Shown here one piece after another: positions 8,346 through 17,121 of a stretch of DNA of 64,000 nt. A model generated the notes under the pieces. That model was not told the DNA's origin, did not search any database, and saw nothing but the letters and a program-made list of their open reading frames with translations. The stretch is from an uncultured Desulfovibrio sp. (lineage in GTDB: Bacteria; Desulfobacterota; Desulfovibrionia; Desulfovibrionales; Desulfovibrionaceae): assembly GCF_902477725.1 (NCBI RefSeq), contig NZ_CABSIF010000011.1, positions 1-64,000 of the forward strand. The letters are read 5' to 3'. The position numbers were made by a program, and so were the translations under genes. Position 1 is the stretch's first letter. Each line of letters begins with the position of its first letter.

Positions 8346-9037
8346 GTGCGCGGCTTCCTGTGGTGACGCTTGACGGCCCGGCAGGCGTTGGCAAAACAAC
8401 GCTGGCCCGGCGTGTGGCCGAAGGGCTTGGCCTTTCCTACCTTGATACCGGAGCCATGTTCCGCTGTATGGCGCTCAAGCTGGGCGCCGGGGCGGAAACA
8501 TTGCCGGAAGAAGAACTGCGCACCCGCTGCGCGGAGTGGACGTTCACCCTTTCGGGCCTTGGTCAGCAGTCCACCCTGTTCTGCAACGGCGTTGCCGTGC
8601 GGGGCGAGGTACGCACCGAGACCGTGGGCATGCTGGCAGCCCGCATAGCCACTGTGCCTGTGGTGCGCGAAATTCTGCGCGCCACCCAGCGCGCCATTGG
8701 CGAGCAGTACCCGCTGGTGGCCGAAGGGCGCGACATGGGAACAGTGGTTTTTCCCGATGCGCGCTTCAAGTTTTTTCTGGATGCAGCGCCTGAGGTACGC
8801 GCCATGCGCCGTCTGCACGACCTTGAGTCCAGCGGGCAGAAAGCGGATCTCGCCACCCTGACAGAACAAATCCGCCAGCGCGACGCCCTTGACCGCAACC
8901 GCGCCGTGGCCCCCCTGCGCCCCGCGCAGGATTCGCTGATTGTGGACACGTCCCACCTTGACATTGAGGGGGTGCTGGGCGTCATCCTGCACCACATCAA
9001 CGTGCATGGCGGTACGCAGAGCCTTCGCTCCGCCTGA
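8342..9037 (+). CDS. cmk: Cytidylate kinase
   Basis: A 231-residue (d)CMP kinase phosphorylating CMP/dCMP with ATP. The P-loop GPAGVGKTT lies at 12-20, the DTGAMFR substrate motif at about 36-42, the AEGRDMGTVVFPDA segment in the middle, and RDALDRNRAVAPLRPA provides the C-terminal lid and substrate residues. It is translationally coupled to hisC, and an intrinsic terminator follows 37 bases downstream, closing a two-gene unit. Confidence 0.95.
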   Translation: MSARLPVVTLDGPAGVGKTTLARRVAEGLGLSYLDTGAMFRCMALKLGAGAETLPEEELRTRCAEWTFTLSGLGQQSTLFCNGVAVRGEVRTETVGMLAARIATVPVVREILRATQRAIGEQYPLVAEGRDMGTVVFPDARFKFFLDAAPEVRAMRRLHDLESSGQKADLATLTEQIRQRDALDRNRAVAPLRPAQDSLIVDTSHLDIEGVLGVILHHINVHGGTQSLRSA

Positions 9038-9073
9038 CGCGCACAGTAATCCACGCACCAATTCGCACCCTTA

Positions 9074-9107
9074 AAGGCCGAACCGTTTTATGGTTCGGCC
9101 TTCTTTT
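9074..9107 (+). terminator. Intrinsic terminator of hisC-cmk
   Basis: An 11-bp GC-rich stem (9074-9084 with 9092-9102) closes a 7-base loop and is followed by a T-rich tract. Confidence 0.93.
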
Positions 9108-9293
9108 GTTTCCCTCTGGCGCTAGCTGCAAAGCACAGCGGCAAGAATTGCCCAACCAGGAAAATCCTGCCCGCGCGGCGCCCCTGAGCGCCAAGGCTTT
9201 GGCGCTTTAAAGTGGTGCAAAGCCGCCCCCCTGGCGTATATTTTGTACAAACTGCAAATCACCACTCTGTATTTATTGCACTCTTTTACTATT

Positions 9294-9307
9294 GGCACGT
9301 TCAGTGC
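9294..9307 (+). promoter_or_regulatory. Probable sigma54 promoter before the TPR gene
   Basis: TTGGCACGTTCAGTGCAT has GG (9294-9295) and GC (9306-9307) ten bases apart and a perfect TGGCACG -24 box. The -12 box is GTGC rather than TTGC. The predicted start, near 9319, is about 57 bases before the TPR protein ATG. A short hairpin at 9187-9206 and the cmk terminator lie upstream. No activator gene is adjacent. Confidence 0.65.
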
Positions 9308-9376
9308 ATATGAAAAGGCAAGTCAGTGGCGCATAAAGCGTCCGACCACAAACCAGCCTCAGTTGGGGAGGATACC

Positions 9377-9940
9377 ATGAGCAATCAACTGGATTACGAA
9401 ATCAATAAGGAATTGGGCGAGTGCTACCTTTTCATGGGTGACTTTGACAAGGCCGAGGAATACTACCGCAAGGCCGCAGGCAGCAACTCCCAGAGCGCGG
9501 CCCCCTTCCTGGGCCTGGCCACCGTGGCCGTGCAGCGCTCTGATCTGGACAAGGCTCTGGTCCTGTACCAGAAGGCCGCCTCCGTGGAAGAAACCGACAA
9601 GGCCCTGTGCGGCATTGGCCTTGTGTACATGGAAAAGGGCGAACACCAGCAGGCCTTTGACTACTTTGCTGCTGCCCTGAAGAAATCCAGGGAAAACATT
9701 GTGGCTCTCAACTGCCTGGTGCGCGAATCTTATCAGCTTGGCTGCGTTGAAAACGCGCTGCCCTATCTGGAAGACACCCTGCACTCCGGCGTGGAAGCCG
9801 AGGCCGTTCGCGTCACTCTGGCCGGCTGCATGATCTACCTGGGCCGCGCCGAAGAAGCCCGGCAGCACCTTGAAGCCGTGTTGGGCGCTAACCCCACCAA
9901 CACCAATGCCAAGGAACTTTTCGACACCATGGCTGCCTAG
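9377..9940 (+). CDS. Tetratricopeptide-repeat protein
   Basis: A 187-residue protein built almost entirely of TPR units (GECYLFMGDFDKAEEYYRKA, LGLATVAVQRSDLDKALVLYQKA, GLVYMEKGEHQQAFDYFAAA and further degenerate copies). It has no signal peptide or membrane helix, so it is probably a cytoplasmic scaffold. GGGGAGG stands before the ATG at 9377; a longer frame from 9326 lacks support. The sigma54-type promoter upstream suggests environmental control. The partner is unknown. Confidence 0.88.
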   Translation: MSNQLDYEINKELGECYLFMGDFDKAEEYYRKAAGSNSQSAAPFLGLATVAVQRSDLDKALVLYQKAASVEETDKALCGIGLVYMEKGEHQQAFDYFAAALKKSRENIVALNCLVRESYQLGCVENALPYLEDTLHSGVEAEAVRVTLAGCMIYLGRAEEARQHLEAVLGANPTNTNAKELFDTMAA

Positions 9941-9986
9941 GAATGGCCAAAGCCACACCTCAGCCTGTACATACTCCCCTCCCCAC

Positions 9987-10030
9987 ATGATTTTCCGGCC
10001 CCTGGCGGGTGTCGGGGGCCGGAAAATCAT
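9987..10030. terminator. Long GC-rich hairpin after the TPR gene
   Basis: A perfect 16-bp stem (9987-10002 with 10015-10030) closes a 12-base loop. A second hairpin with T tracts follows about 75 bases later, so the two may act in series. Confidence 0.7.
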
Positions 10031-10105
10031 TCCCTGAGGGAAGCCACGCGCCGCTGCCGCTATTGATCCGTTCTTCGGATCGGGCACGGCGGCACGGAGC
10101 GCCGG

Positions 10106-10135
10106 AAAAACCCCTGATGTACGTCAGGGGTTTTT
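10106..10135. terminator. Bidirectional intrinsic terminator
   Basis: AAAAACCCCTGA pairs with TCAGGGGTTTTT, with a further wobble-extended stem around TGTACG. It separates convergent genes (the TPR gene and the minus-strand gene ending at 10194). Confidence 0.92.
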
Positions 10136-10193
10136 GTGTGTGGGCGGCTCACTCCGCCTGCGATTTACTGTGGGCAGCGGCAATTGCCGCTGT

Positions 10194-11033
10194 TCAGATT
10201 TTTGCCCGGATTTCGTCGTAGCTTTCCCGCAGCTTCATAATCTGCGGATCGCTGAGAACCAGTGCTCCATCGCGCGCCACAGCACACATGAAAAGCAGGG
10301 CCTCCTCTGCATCAGACATGCTGTTGCAGACAATATCATAGTATTCCGTCCTGGTGGCCGGATCAATCTTTCTGGCGCTTTCTGCCGCTTGCCGGAAGGT
10401 CTTGATAAACACCTCGCACAGTTCGTGCCGGAAGACCCGGCGGCCAAAAACCTGCAGCATGGGTGTCTCCGCCTGCGCGCCCGCAAGCACGCCTTCCACC
10501 TCGCGCACAAGGGCCGCGCCAGCCTCGGCGCTGCGGGCGTTTAAGGCGGTTACATCGCACAAACACTCACGCACCACCAGCCGCACGTCTGCTACGCTGA
10601 AACGGCGCTCGCGCGATTTTTTAAATTCGTCCATGAGCAGCAGGAACATGCGCTCCCGGTGGTAGATCTGCGCAGCCTTTTTCTGCTTTTGCAGCTCCTT
10701 GCGCTGCTCACGCATTTCATCGTTCTGCATTTTTATGGAAACAATGATGCCCGCAAATGCGAGCCCTGAAAACAGCGTGTTAAGCACCCCGAAGGAATCG
10801 CCGAAGGTGCCGGACTTGCTGAAATCTTCCACTGACCAGTAGAGCAATACAGCCGATGCGGCCCAGATAACGGTCACAAGCAAGGCCGCTTTCCAGAACA
10901 GCGCCCATGTCACCCTGTCAGGCGAAGTTTCCGCTGCGGCGTGAGCGTGCGTACCTCCAGAAGGGGATGACATCCCCGTATTCAAAAAACTTGCGTTTTC
11001 AGTATCCTTAGCGCGCGGTGAGCGTGCTGCCAT
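10194..11033 (-). CDS. Membrane protein resembling putative phage abortive infection (putAbiC) proteins
   Basis: A 279-residue protein from the ATG at 11033, with GGAGGA 8 bases upstream; the earlier ATG at 11048 overlaps that SD. Two membrane helices lie at about 44-66 and 81-100 in these coordinates. The second is within GTFGDSFGVLNTLFSGLAFAG, followed by a charged coiled coil (KMQNDEMREQRKELQKQKK). This helix-coil arrangement matches the family annotated as putative phage abortive infection protein. The rest is a helical cytoplasmic domain with no catalytic motif that I recognise. It stands alone, divergent from DUF486. Family membership is moderately sure; a defence role is inference. Confidence 0.7.
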   Translation of the reverse strand: MAARSPRAKDTENASFLNTGMSSPSGGTHAHAAAETSPDRVTWALFWKAALLVTVIWAASAVLLYWSVEDFSKSGTFGDSFGVLNTLFSGLAFAGIIVSIKMQNDEMREQRKELQKQKKAAQIYHRERMFLLLMDEFKKSRERRFSVADVRLVVRECLCDVTALNARSAEAGAALVREVEGVLAGAQAETPMLQVFGRRVFRHELCEVFIKTFRQAAESARKIDPATRTEYYDIVCNSMSDAEEALLFMCAVARDGALVLSDPQIMKLRESYDEIRAKI

Positions 11034-11248
11034 ACAGTGTTCCTCCATTGCTTGCGCGGTGCAGACCCTGCCGCACGCCTAACATAGCCTTTCGGCGCTG
11101 CCCGCGCAAACAAGGCTGGCGGCGATGGCCCCAAGCTCCGTTGCAGGCTGTTGACGAGCCATGTTGCAGCAGATATGAGATTTACGCTCTGTTCAACTTC
11201 TTCCGGCCTGCCAGGCATTAGCTCTTGCGACCGCCCGATGGATCTTCC

Positions 11249-11596
11249 ATGCAGATACCAATTCCCGTCAGCACCGTGGGCCTGCTGTTCTGTTCCAATC
11301 TTTTCATGACCTTTGCATGGTACGGGCACCTGCGCTATAGAAGCACCGCCCTGCCGCTGGTTATCATTACAAGCTGGGCCATCGCCTTTTTTGAATATGT
11401 TTTGCAAGTACCTGCCAACAGAATAGGCTACGGCTATTTTTCAGCGGCAGAACTGAAAACCATTCAAGAAGTCATCTCCCTGACTGTTTTCATGGGCTTT
11501 TCCGCTTTTTGGCTGCACGAGCCGTTGCGCTGGAACCACCTTGTGGGTTTTGCGCTTATTGTGCTGGCTGCATGGGTTATCTTTAAGGAATGGTAG
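11249..11596 (+). CDS. DUF486 family small membrane protein (DMT-like)
   Basis: A 115-residue protein with four predicted helices (VSTVGLLFCSNLFMTFAWYG, LPLVIITSWAIAFFEYVLQ, ISLTVFMGFSAFWL, LVGFALIVLAAWVIF). The conserved segment EYVLQVPANRIGYG is typical of DUF486, a half-size relative of drug/metabolite transporters. The ATG at 11249 is preferred; the frame is open back to a TTG at 11225. No strong SD is seen. It overlaps the following TauE/SafE gene by a few bases, suggesting co-expression. Substrate unknown. Confidence 0.85.
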   Translation: MQIPIPVSTVGLLFCSNLFMTFAWYGHLRYRSTALPLVIITSWAIAFFEYVLQVPANRIGYGYFSAAELKTIQEVISLTVFMGFSAFWLHEPLRWNHLVGFALIVLAAWVIFKEW

Positions 11597-12384
11597 GCAG
11601 CGTGTTGGATTTCAGTCTTGCTACATACGTCATTGGCATAGCCGCGGCATTTGGCGGCGGATTTATTGATTCCATCGCTGGCGGCGGAGGGCTTATCACC
11701 ATGCCCGCCCTGCTGCTCTCCGGTGTACCGCCGCACCAGTCCCTGGGCATCAACAAGGTCAGCGCCTGCCTTGGCACCACGGTTGCCCTTGGCAACTTTG
11801 CCCGCAGTAATCTGGTATTGTGGCGGGTAGCCTTGGCGGGCATCGCTTTTTCACTGGTTGGCTCGTGGGCTGGGTCACGCCTTGCCCTGCTGCTGGACGC
11901 GGCTGTTCTTGGCAAGGTGCTGGTGGCCTTGCTGCCCATAGGCATGTGCGCAACCCTGTTGCCCAAAAAAGAACGCAAGCAAACACCCCTGCCGCACTCA
12001 GGCCCCCGCTTCTGGATTCCCGTGGCCTTTGTGTGCCTTGTTATGGGCGGCTATGACGGATTTTTCGGCCCCGGCACCGGGAGCTTTCTTATCCTCGCCT
12101 TTCACTGGATTCTGCGCATGGGCCTGATGGAAGCCTCCGCCACCTCCAAGGTGCTCAACCTTGCCTCGAACTTTGCCGGAGCCGTGGTTTTCATCATCAA
12201 CGGCGTGGTGGTGTGGAGTCTGGCCCTGCCCATGGCCGCAGCCTGCTGCCTCGGCAACTGGATGGGAAGCCGCATGGCTATTCGCGTGGGGCCTGCGGCT
12301 GTGCGCCGCTTTTTGACCATTTCGCTCAGCCTCTTGCTGCTTACCCTGGTATGGCAGTATTTTCTGGCTCCGAGCATGCATTAA
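11590..12384 (+). CDS. TauE/SafE (YfcA-type) membrane permease
   Basis: A 264-residue membrane protein with about eight helices and the two Gly-rich repeats of the family (FGGGFIDSIAGGGGLITMPALL and GGYDGFFGPGTGSFLI). Members are proposed to export sulfite or organosulfonates. The ATG at 11590 lies directly against AAGGA; a GTG at 11602 is spaced better and may be the true start. A perfect 21-bp bidirectional terminator follows. A second, distinct TauE/SafE gene lies at 55610-56407. Confidence 0.88.
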   Translation: MVGSVLDFSLATYVIGIAAAFGGGFIDSIAGGGGLITMPALLLSGVPPHQSLGINKVSACLGTTVALGNFARSNLVLWRVALAGIAFSLVGSWAGSRLALLLDAAVLGKVLVALLPIGMCATLLPKKERKQTPLPHSGPRFWIPVAFVCLVMGGYDGFFGPGTGSFLILAFHWILRMGLMEASATSKVLNLASNFAGAVVFIINGVVVWSLALPMAAACCLGNWMGSRMAIRVGPAAVRRFLTISLSLLLLTLVWQYFLAPSMH

Positions 12385-12404
12385 CAAACCAGGGCCATAC
12401 AGTT

Positions 12405-12451
12405 CAATGCAAACAGCCCCGGAATGCGATATTCCGGGGCTGTTTGCATTG
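12405..12451. terminator. Bidirectional hairpin terminator
   Basis: A perfect 21-bp stem (12405-12425 with 12431-12451) closes a 5-base loop between the convergent TauE-type gene and the chemoreceptor gene. Confidence 0.9.
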
Positions 12452-12465
12452 AGAGAAGTGCAGAA

Positions 12466-14556
12466 CTAGCCGCGCTTCATCTCGCTGATAAGTTCACTCA
12501 TGCGCTCGGCCTGCCGGGCAAGCTCGCTCACGGCCCGGGAAGCCTCACCCATGGCCTGCGCCGTCTGGCTGGACATTTCGTTGACGCTGACAATGGACTG
12601 GTTGATCTCGTCGCTGGTGGCGGACTGCTGCTCGCTGGCCGTCGCGATGGCGCTCACCTGATCTGCCGATTCCTCGACCTTGGTTACAATCCCCTGCAAG
12701 GCCTCACCAGACTGCTTTGCAAGCTCGGCGGCCTTTTCCACCTCCGCCAGCGCCTTGTCCATAGCGGCAACGCTCTGTCCCGCGCTGCCCTGGATGGCAG
12801 AAATGGCATTGCCCACGTCATTGGTGGAGGCCATGGTTTTTTCCGCCAGTTTGCGCACTTCATCGGCCACCACGGCAAAACCGCGCCCGGCCTCGCCCGC
12901 GCGGGCGGCCTCAATGGCGGCATTGAGCGCCAGCAGGTTGGTCTGGTCGGCGATGTCCGAGATCACGTTCATGATCTGGGTGATGGCCTGGGCATGCTGG
13001 TTCAGCGTGGTCATGTCACCCTTGAGTGCCAGCGAAACCTTGTGCACCTGCCCTATGCTCTGCAAGGCGTTTTCCACAATATTCGCACCACGTTCGGCAT
13101 TGGCCCGCGTTTCCGCAGACACTGCCGAAGCCGCGGAGGCATTACGGGCAACTTCCTGCACGGTGGCGTTCATTTCATTCATGGCAGTGGCGGCCTCGGC
13201 CAGACGCTGGGCGGATTCCACGGCGCTCTTGTCCGACTGCTCGATCTGTGCGGAAAGCTCTGTGGAAGCGGCGGAAATAACACTCACCACTTCTTCCAGT
13301 TGCCCCGCTGCCGTCAGCATGCCCTCGCGCTTGGCGCTCTCGGCCTGGCGTGCAGCTTCTTCGGCTCTGGCTGTGGCTTTTTCCGCCTCTTCCGTAGCGT
13401 GCTGCGCAGCCTGGGTTTTGTGTTCACTTTCGCTCAAAAGGTGTCTGATGCTTTGCACCATGCGCCGCATGCCCGCAGCAAGTGTGCTGAATTCGTCTCC
13501 ACGCTTTTCAGCAACGTCAAACAGGGCGCGTTCCTTGTCGTTGGTTTCAAGGCGACCACCAGCAACGGCTTCGGCCACGCTAGAAATGCCGCCCACCATG
13601 CGCACAATGCCCCGGGCCGAGAAAAAGATCATGGTTCCTACTATCAGCGCACAGGCCAGAGTAAGCAGGCTGGCGTTGGTCAGCAGGTCGCTGGTGGGTT
13701 TGAAGATTTCTCCACGGTCAAATTCCACGCACAAAATCCAGCCTTCATGCGGCAGCGGCTTGTAGTACAAGCCCTTTTCGCCATTGCCAATGTCAAATCG
13801 GGTGCGGCCTTCTTTTTGCTGCAACAGGGCCGCCACATGGGCAATCTTGCTGTCGTTGCGCCCAATGACCTTTCCATCAGGGTGCAGTGCTACGCGCCCC
13901 TGAAGATCATATACGTAGACCATGCCCTTCTGGCCGATCTTGATCTTATCCGTGGTATTTTTGCCCAGAATTTTATTGTCTATGCCCGCAGCAAGCACAG
14001 CCATGTTTTTCCCGTCCAGCTTGAGCGGCATGGCGAGCACGGTGTAGACCTCGCCAGTGGCGGCATCTACCATGCCGACAACACTGGGTTGGCCATTCTT
14101 GCTCTTTGCAAAGTATTCCTTGTCAGAAAAATTGGTGCCGACAAACTTGTTCTTCCCCTGCTGCTTATCGACGCGGTACCCAAGCACGGTGCCGTCCATG
14201 GCAATGATAGCAGCGGAAGAAACCATATCGTTATTTGTCACAAAAGAATCAAGCGCCTGGTCTGCCCGCGTAAACAGGGAACCCTCAAAGGCATCCGATT
14301 TGTTGCGGGAGTAGGCCTCCACCTGATCCCTGATCCGCTGGTTCTCGGTCATGGTTTGCAGGCCCTGTTCTATCCCTGAAAACACTGCGTCAAGCCCGAT
14401 ACTCTGACACTCAAGCAAGGCGCTCATATCTGTGGCAATCTGCTCGCGCAGGATTTCTTCTGACATCTTGTAGCAAACCCCTGCCACAAGCATCAGCCCC
14501 ACTATTGCAGGCGTGAGGATGGAAATTCCCATTTTCGCAAGTAATCCGAGTTTCAT
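12466..14556 (-). CDS. Methyl-accepting chemotaxis protein (dCache-HAMP-MA)
   Basis: A 696-residue chemoreceptor. The first membrane helix is at about 8-28, then a periplasmic double-Cache type sensor domain (residues about 30-275; DMVSSAAIIAMDGTVLG and NFSDKEYFAKS are Cache-like), a second helix at about 278-300 and a HAMP segment. A cytoplasmic four-helix signalling domain follows with the hairpin tip (DQTNLLALNAAIEAARAGEA). There is no C-terminal CheR-docking pentapeptide. The ATG at 14556 is preceded by AGGGG. It is close in length and sequence to the receptor at 20187-22280, so the two are paralogues. Ligand unknown. Confidence 0.94.
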   Translation of the reverse strand: MKLGLLAKMGISILTPAIVGLMLVAGVCYKMSEEILREQIATDMSALLECQSIGLDAVFSGIEQGLQTMTENQRIRDQVEAYSRNKSDAFEGSLFTRADQALDSFVTNNDMVSSAAIIAMDGTVLGYRVDKQQGKNKFVGTNFSDKEYFAKSKNGQPSVVGMVDAATGEVYTVLAMPLKLDGKNMAVLAAGIDNKILGKNTTDKIKIGQKGMVYVYDLQGRVALHPDGKVIGRNDSKIAHVAALLQQKEGRTRFDIGNGEKGLYYKPLPHEGWILCVEFDRGEIFKPTSDLLTNASLLTLACALIVGTMIFFSARGIVRMVGGISSVAEAVAGGRLETNDKERALFDVAEKRGDEFSTLAAGMRRMVQSIRHLLSESEHKTQAAQHATEEAEKATARAEEAARQAESAKREGMLTAAGQLEEVVSVISAASTELSAQIEQSDKSAVESAQRLAEAATAMNEMNATVQEVARNASAASAVSAETRANAERGANIVENALQSIGQVHKVSLALKGDMTTLNQHAQAITQIMNVISDIADQTNLLALNAAIEAARAGEAGRGFAVVADEVRKLAEKTMASTNDVGNAISAIQGSAGQSVAAMDKALAEVEKAAELAKQSGEALQGIVTKVEESADQVSAIATASEQQSATSDEINQSIVSVNEMSSQTAQAMGEASRAVSELARQAERMSELISEMKRG

Positions 14557-14906
14557 CACTACCCCTTTTGCGTCGCGTCTACGCACTGAATGACCGAAAG
14601 GCTAATTACCATGTGAAAAATCAAACTACCCCTGAAATCCCTTAAGGCTGGCGTATTCTAGTGAACTTATCGGACAAAACGTGACTTTCAATATATCAAT
14701 TATACTTATTTTCACAAGAAATCACTACAAACGAGCTAGGGTTTTTTACACAGTTATTTTGAGCTACTGCATATCAATCCCATTTAGGAGGGAAAGCCGT
14801 AGACATCTGATACCAGATAACAACAACTATTTGTGTTAAGCGCAGCATGGCAGAACACCGCTAAACTGCGGCGAGCCCAACTGCCGGATAATGATGATCA
14901 AAGTTA
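14557..14906. other. Intergenic region upstream of the first chemoreceptor
   Basis: AT-rich 350 bases between the chemoreceptor start and the end of the DNA glycosylase gene, both minus strand. It should hold the chemoreceptor promoter. On the minus strand TCCGATAA (14667-14674) resembles a sigma28 -10 box, but its -35 partner is poor. No gene is visible. Confidence 0.5.
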
Positions 14907-15551
14907 TCAGCGTCTGGAACCAGCCGGATCGGATAGGTCAGGCAAAGCCCCACCCGCTATGGCCCACAGATACAGGCTTGCAGCCGAACCATAAGGACTG
15001 TAGCGCCGACGATAGACTTCAAAGCGGTCGCGGCTGACTTCCCGGTGCCTATGCAGCATGCGCAGGCCCCGCAGGATGGCAAGGTCGCCAAAACTGAGCA
15101 CATCAGGTCGCTGGAGTGAAAACAGCATGAGCATTTCCGCAGTCCACACGCCAACCCCGTCCATCGCGCAAAGGGTGGTGCAAAGGCTGGCATCGTCCAT
15201 GAGCCGCAGGGCCTCCACGTCCAGTTCTCCCAGCAGCACCTTGCGCGCGGCGGCCTTCATATAGCCAACCTTGCGGAAGGAAAGCCCCACTCCCTGCAAC
15301 TCGGCAGTCTCTGCGCCGTCAATGGTTTCAGGCGTCACTTCGCCAAGGGCAAGCACAAGCCGCGCCCACACGGTCTGCTGCGCCTTGGTGGCAATCTGCT
15401 GCCCGACTATGGAATGCATGAGCGCGTCAAACAGGTCTGGCCGCACCTCCCGCTGTATGGGGCCTATGCGTTCTATGGCAGAGGCCAAACGTTTGTCTTT
15501 GCGGGAGAGGAAGTCGATTTCTTTTTGACCGTATAGAAAATACTGGGGCAT
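14907..15551 (-). CDS. DNA-3-methyladenine glycosylase II (AlkA-like, HhH-GPD)
   Basis: A 214-residue base-excision repair glycosylase that removes alkylated purines. The helix-hairpin-helix and Gly/Pro-Asp motif are clear: LFDALMHSIVGQQIATKAQQ near the N terminus, then GVGVWTAEMLMLFSLQRPDV followed by FGDLAI, where the Asp of FGD is the expected catalytic residue. It lacks the N-terminal domain of E. coli AlkA, as in many short bacterial versions. The ATG at 15551 has an upstream AGGA; a frame from 15599 is longer but unsupported. Apparently monocistronic. Confidence 0.9.
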   Translation of the reverse strand: MPQYFLYGQKEIDFLSRKDKRLASAIERIGPIQREVRPDLFDALMHSIVGQQIATKAQQTVWARLVLALGEVTPETIDGAETAELQGVGLSFRKVGYMKAAARKVLLGELDVEALRLMDDASLCTTLCAMDGVGVWTAEMLMLFSLQRPDVLSFGDLAILRGLRMLHRHREVSRDRFEVYRRRYSPYGSAASLYLWAIAGGALPDLSDPAGSRR

Positions 15552-15655
15552 TATTACGTCCTGGACAAGGTTTCTGTATCTGAACATACAGCAAGCCAAC
15601 GTACTGGCGCAAATAGAAAAATGTAATGGATGCCTTTACCGTAGCTATGAACCAT

Positions 15656-15691
15656 AAAAAACGGCGCGGAATCTCAAAGATTCCACGCCGT
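15656..15691 (-). terminator. Intrinsic terminator of the DUF711 gene
   Basis: On the minus strand a 13-bp stem (15661-15673 with 15679-15691, one G-U pair) closes a 5-base loop and is followed by TTTTT. It lies 45 bases after the DUF711 stop codon. Confidence 0.88.
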
Positions 15692-15735
15692 AAAGGAATT
15701 ATGTCCGCTTTTAAAACAGCTAATGCTTAACCAGC

Positions 15736-17121
15736 CTAGTTTTTGAGGCTGTGAATAGGCGCAGGGATGCGACCGCCAAGGCCGATAAAGTCTGTGGCAT
15801 CGCCCTTGGGCACGGGAATGATGGCAGCCTTGCCGAGCAGACCGCCAAAAGACACTTCTTCGCCAACGCCCTTGCCGGGCACGGGAATAAGGCGCACAGC
15901 CGTGGTCTTGGTGTTGATGACGCCGATGGCCATTTCGTCGGCAATGATGCCGGAAATGGTCGAAGCGGGCGTGGCGCCGGGAATGGCGATCATGTCCAGA
16001 CCCACAGAGCACACGCTGGTCATGGCTTCCAGCTTTTCAAGGCTGAGCAGGCCGGAGGTGGCCGCAGCCTCGATGCTGGAATCTTCCGACACGGGGATAA
16101 ACGCGCCGGACAGGCCGCCCACGGACGAAGAAGCGAATGCGCCGCCCTTTTTCACCGCGTCGTTGAGCATGGCCAGCACGGCAGTAGTGCCGGGCGCGCC
16201 AATGCTCGAAAGGCCCATGCTCTGGAAAATTTCGCCCACAGAGTCGCCCACCGCAGGGGTGGGAGCCAGCGAAAGGTCGGCCACACCAAAGGGCAGGCCC
16301 AGACGGGTAGCTACTTCGGTACCGATCATTTCGCCCACGCGCGTCACCTTGTAGGCCGTGCGCTTGATGACTTCGGCCATATCCAGCAGGGTAAGGCGGC
16401 CGCCCTTGCCGTTGTGCCCGGCTTCACGGGCGCGATCCAGAGCCTTTTTGACCACGCCGGGGCCGGAAACACCCACGTTGATGACAACGTCAGGCTCGCC
16501 CACGCCAAGGTAAGCGCCAGCCATGAAAGGAACATCCTGCGGAATGTTGGCAAAAACCACCAGCTTGGCGCAGCCAATGCCGCCGCGCTCGGCGGTGGCT
16601 TCGGCCACCTTGAGGATCTGCTGACCCATAAGGGCCACAGCATCCATATTGATACCGCTACGTGACGAAGCCACGTTGATGGATGAGCAGATGCGGTCGG
16701 TTTCGGCCAGGGCCTGGGGCAGCGCTTCAATCAGGGCGCGGTCGCCCTTGGCAAAACCCTTTTCCACCAAGGCAGAAAAACCGCCCAAAAAATCAACGCC
16801 CGCTTCCTTGGCGGCCTCGTCGAGGGCCTTGCACACGCGCACCATGCCATCGGGGCCAAAAGGCGCGCCCACCACGGCAATGGGGCTCACGCTGATGCGT
16901 TTGTTCACCACGGGGATGCCGTATTTGTCGCCCACTTCGTTGCACACGCTCACGAGCTGCGAGGCGTAGCGGTGCAACTTGGCCTTAACGTTGGCGGTAA
17001 AAAGATCAAGGTCATGACTGACGCAGTCAAACAGGCTCACGCCAAGGGTGACTGTGCGCACGTCAAGATGCTCGTTGCGGAGCATGTTCAGAGTGCTTAT
17101 AACTTCGCGTTCTGAAAGCAT
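15736..17121 (-). CDS. PFL-like family protein (UPF0210/DUF711)
   Basis: A 461-residue protein of full UPF0210 length, with highly characteristic Gly-rich and Ala-rich segments (TLGVSLFDCVSHD, NKRISVSPIAVVG, VGVSGPGVVKKALD, GDSVGEIFQSMGL). The family adopts a fold related to pyruvate-formate-lyase-type barrels; its reaction is not established. GGAAG precedes the ATG. The same-strand ACT-domain gene upstream (17451-18011) is its usual genomic companion, though 329 bases separate them here. Confidence 0.92.
   Translation of the reverse strand: MLSEREVISTLNMLRNEHLDVRTVTLGVSLFDCVSHDLDLFTANVKAKLHRYASQLVSVCNEVGDKYGIPVVNKRISVSPIAVVGAPFGPDGMVRVCKALDEAAKEAGVDFLGGFSALVEKGFAKGDRALIEALPQALAETDRICSSINVASSRSGINMDAVALMGQQILKVAEATAERGGIGCAKLVVFANIPQDVPFMAGAYLGVGEPDVVINVGVSGPGVVKKALDRAREAGHNGKGGRLTLLDMAEVIKRTAYKVTRVGEMIGTEVATRLGLPFGVADLSLAPTPAVGDSVGEIFQSMGLSSIGAPGTTAVLAMLNDAVKKGGAFASSSVGGLSGAFIPVSEDSSIEAAATSGLLSLEKLEAMTSVCSVGLDMIAIPGATPASTISGIIADEMAIGVINTKTTAVRLIPVPGKGVGEEVSFGGLLGKAAIIPVPKGDATDFIGLGGRIPAPIHSLKN

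Noticed and set aside
11772..11787. Sigma54-like motif TTGGCACCACGGTTGC
   Set aside because: Spacing is perfect, but it lies inside the TauE-type coding sequence with no gene start downstream; taken as chance.
12424..14379. 651-codon plus-strand frame
   Set aside because: Antisense shadow of the chemoreceptor gene; composition typical of the reverse of a high-GC coding sequence.
14667..14694. Sigma28 promoter for the first chemoreceptor (minus strand TCCGATAA)
   Set aside because: The -10 box is good, but the -35 region reads TATT rather than TAAA. The paralogue has an equally poor pair (TATA...GTCGATAG at 20071-20097). Suggestive only.
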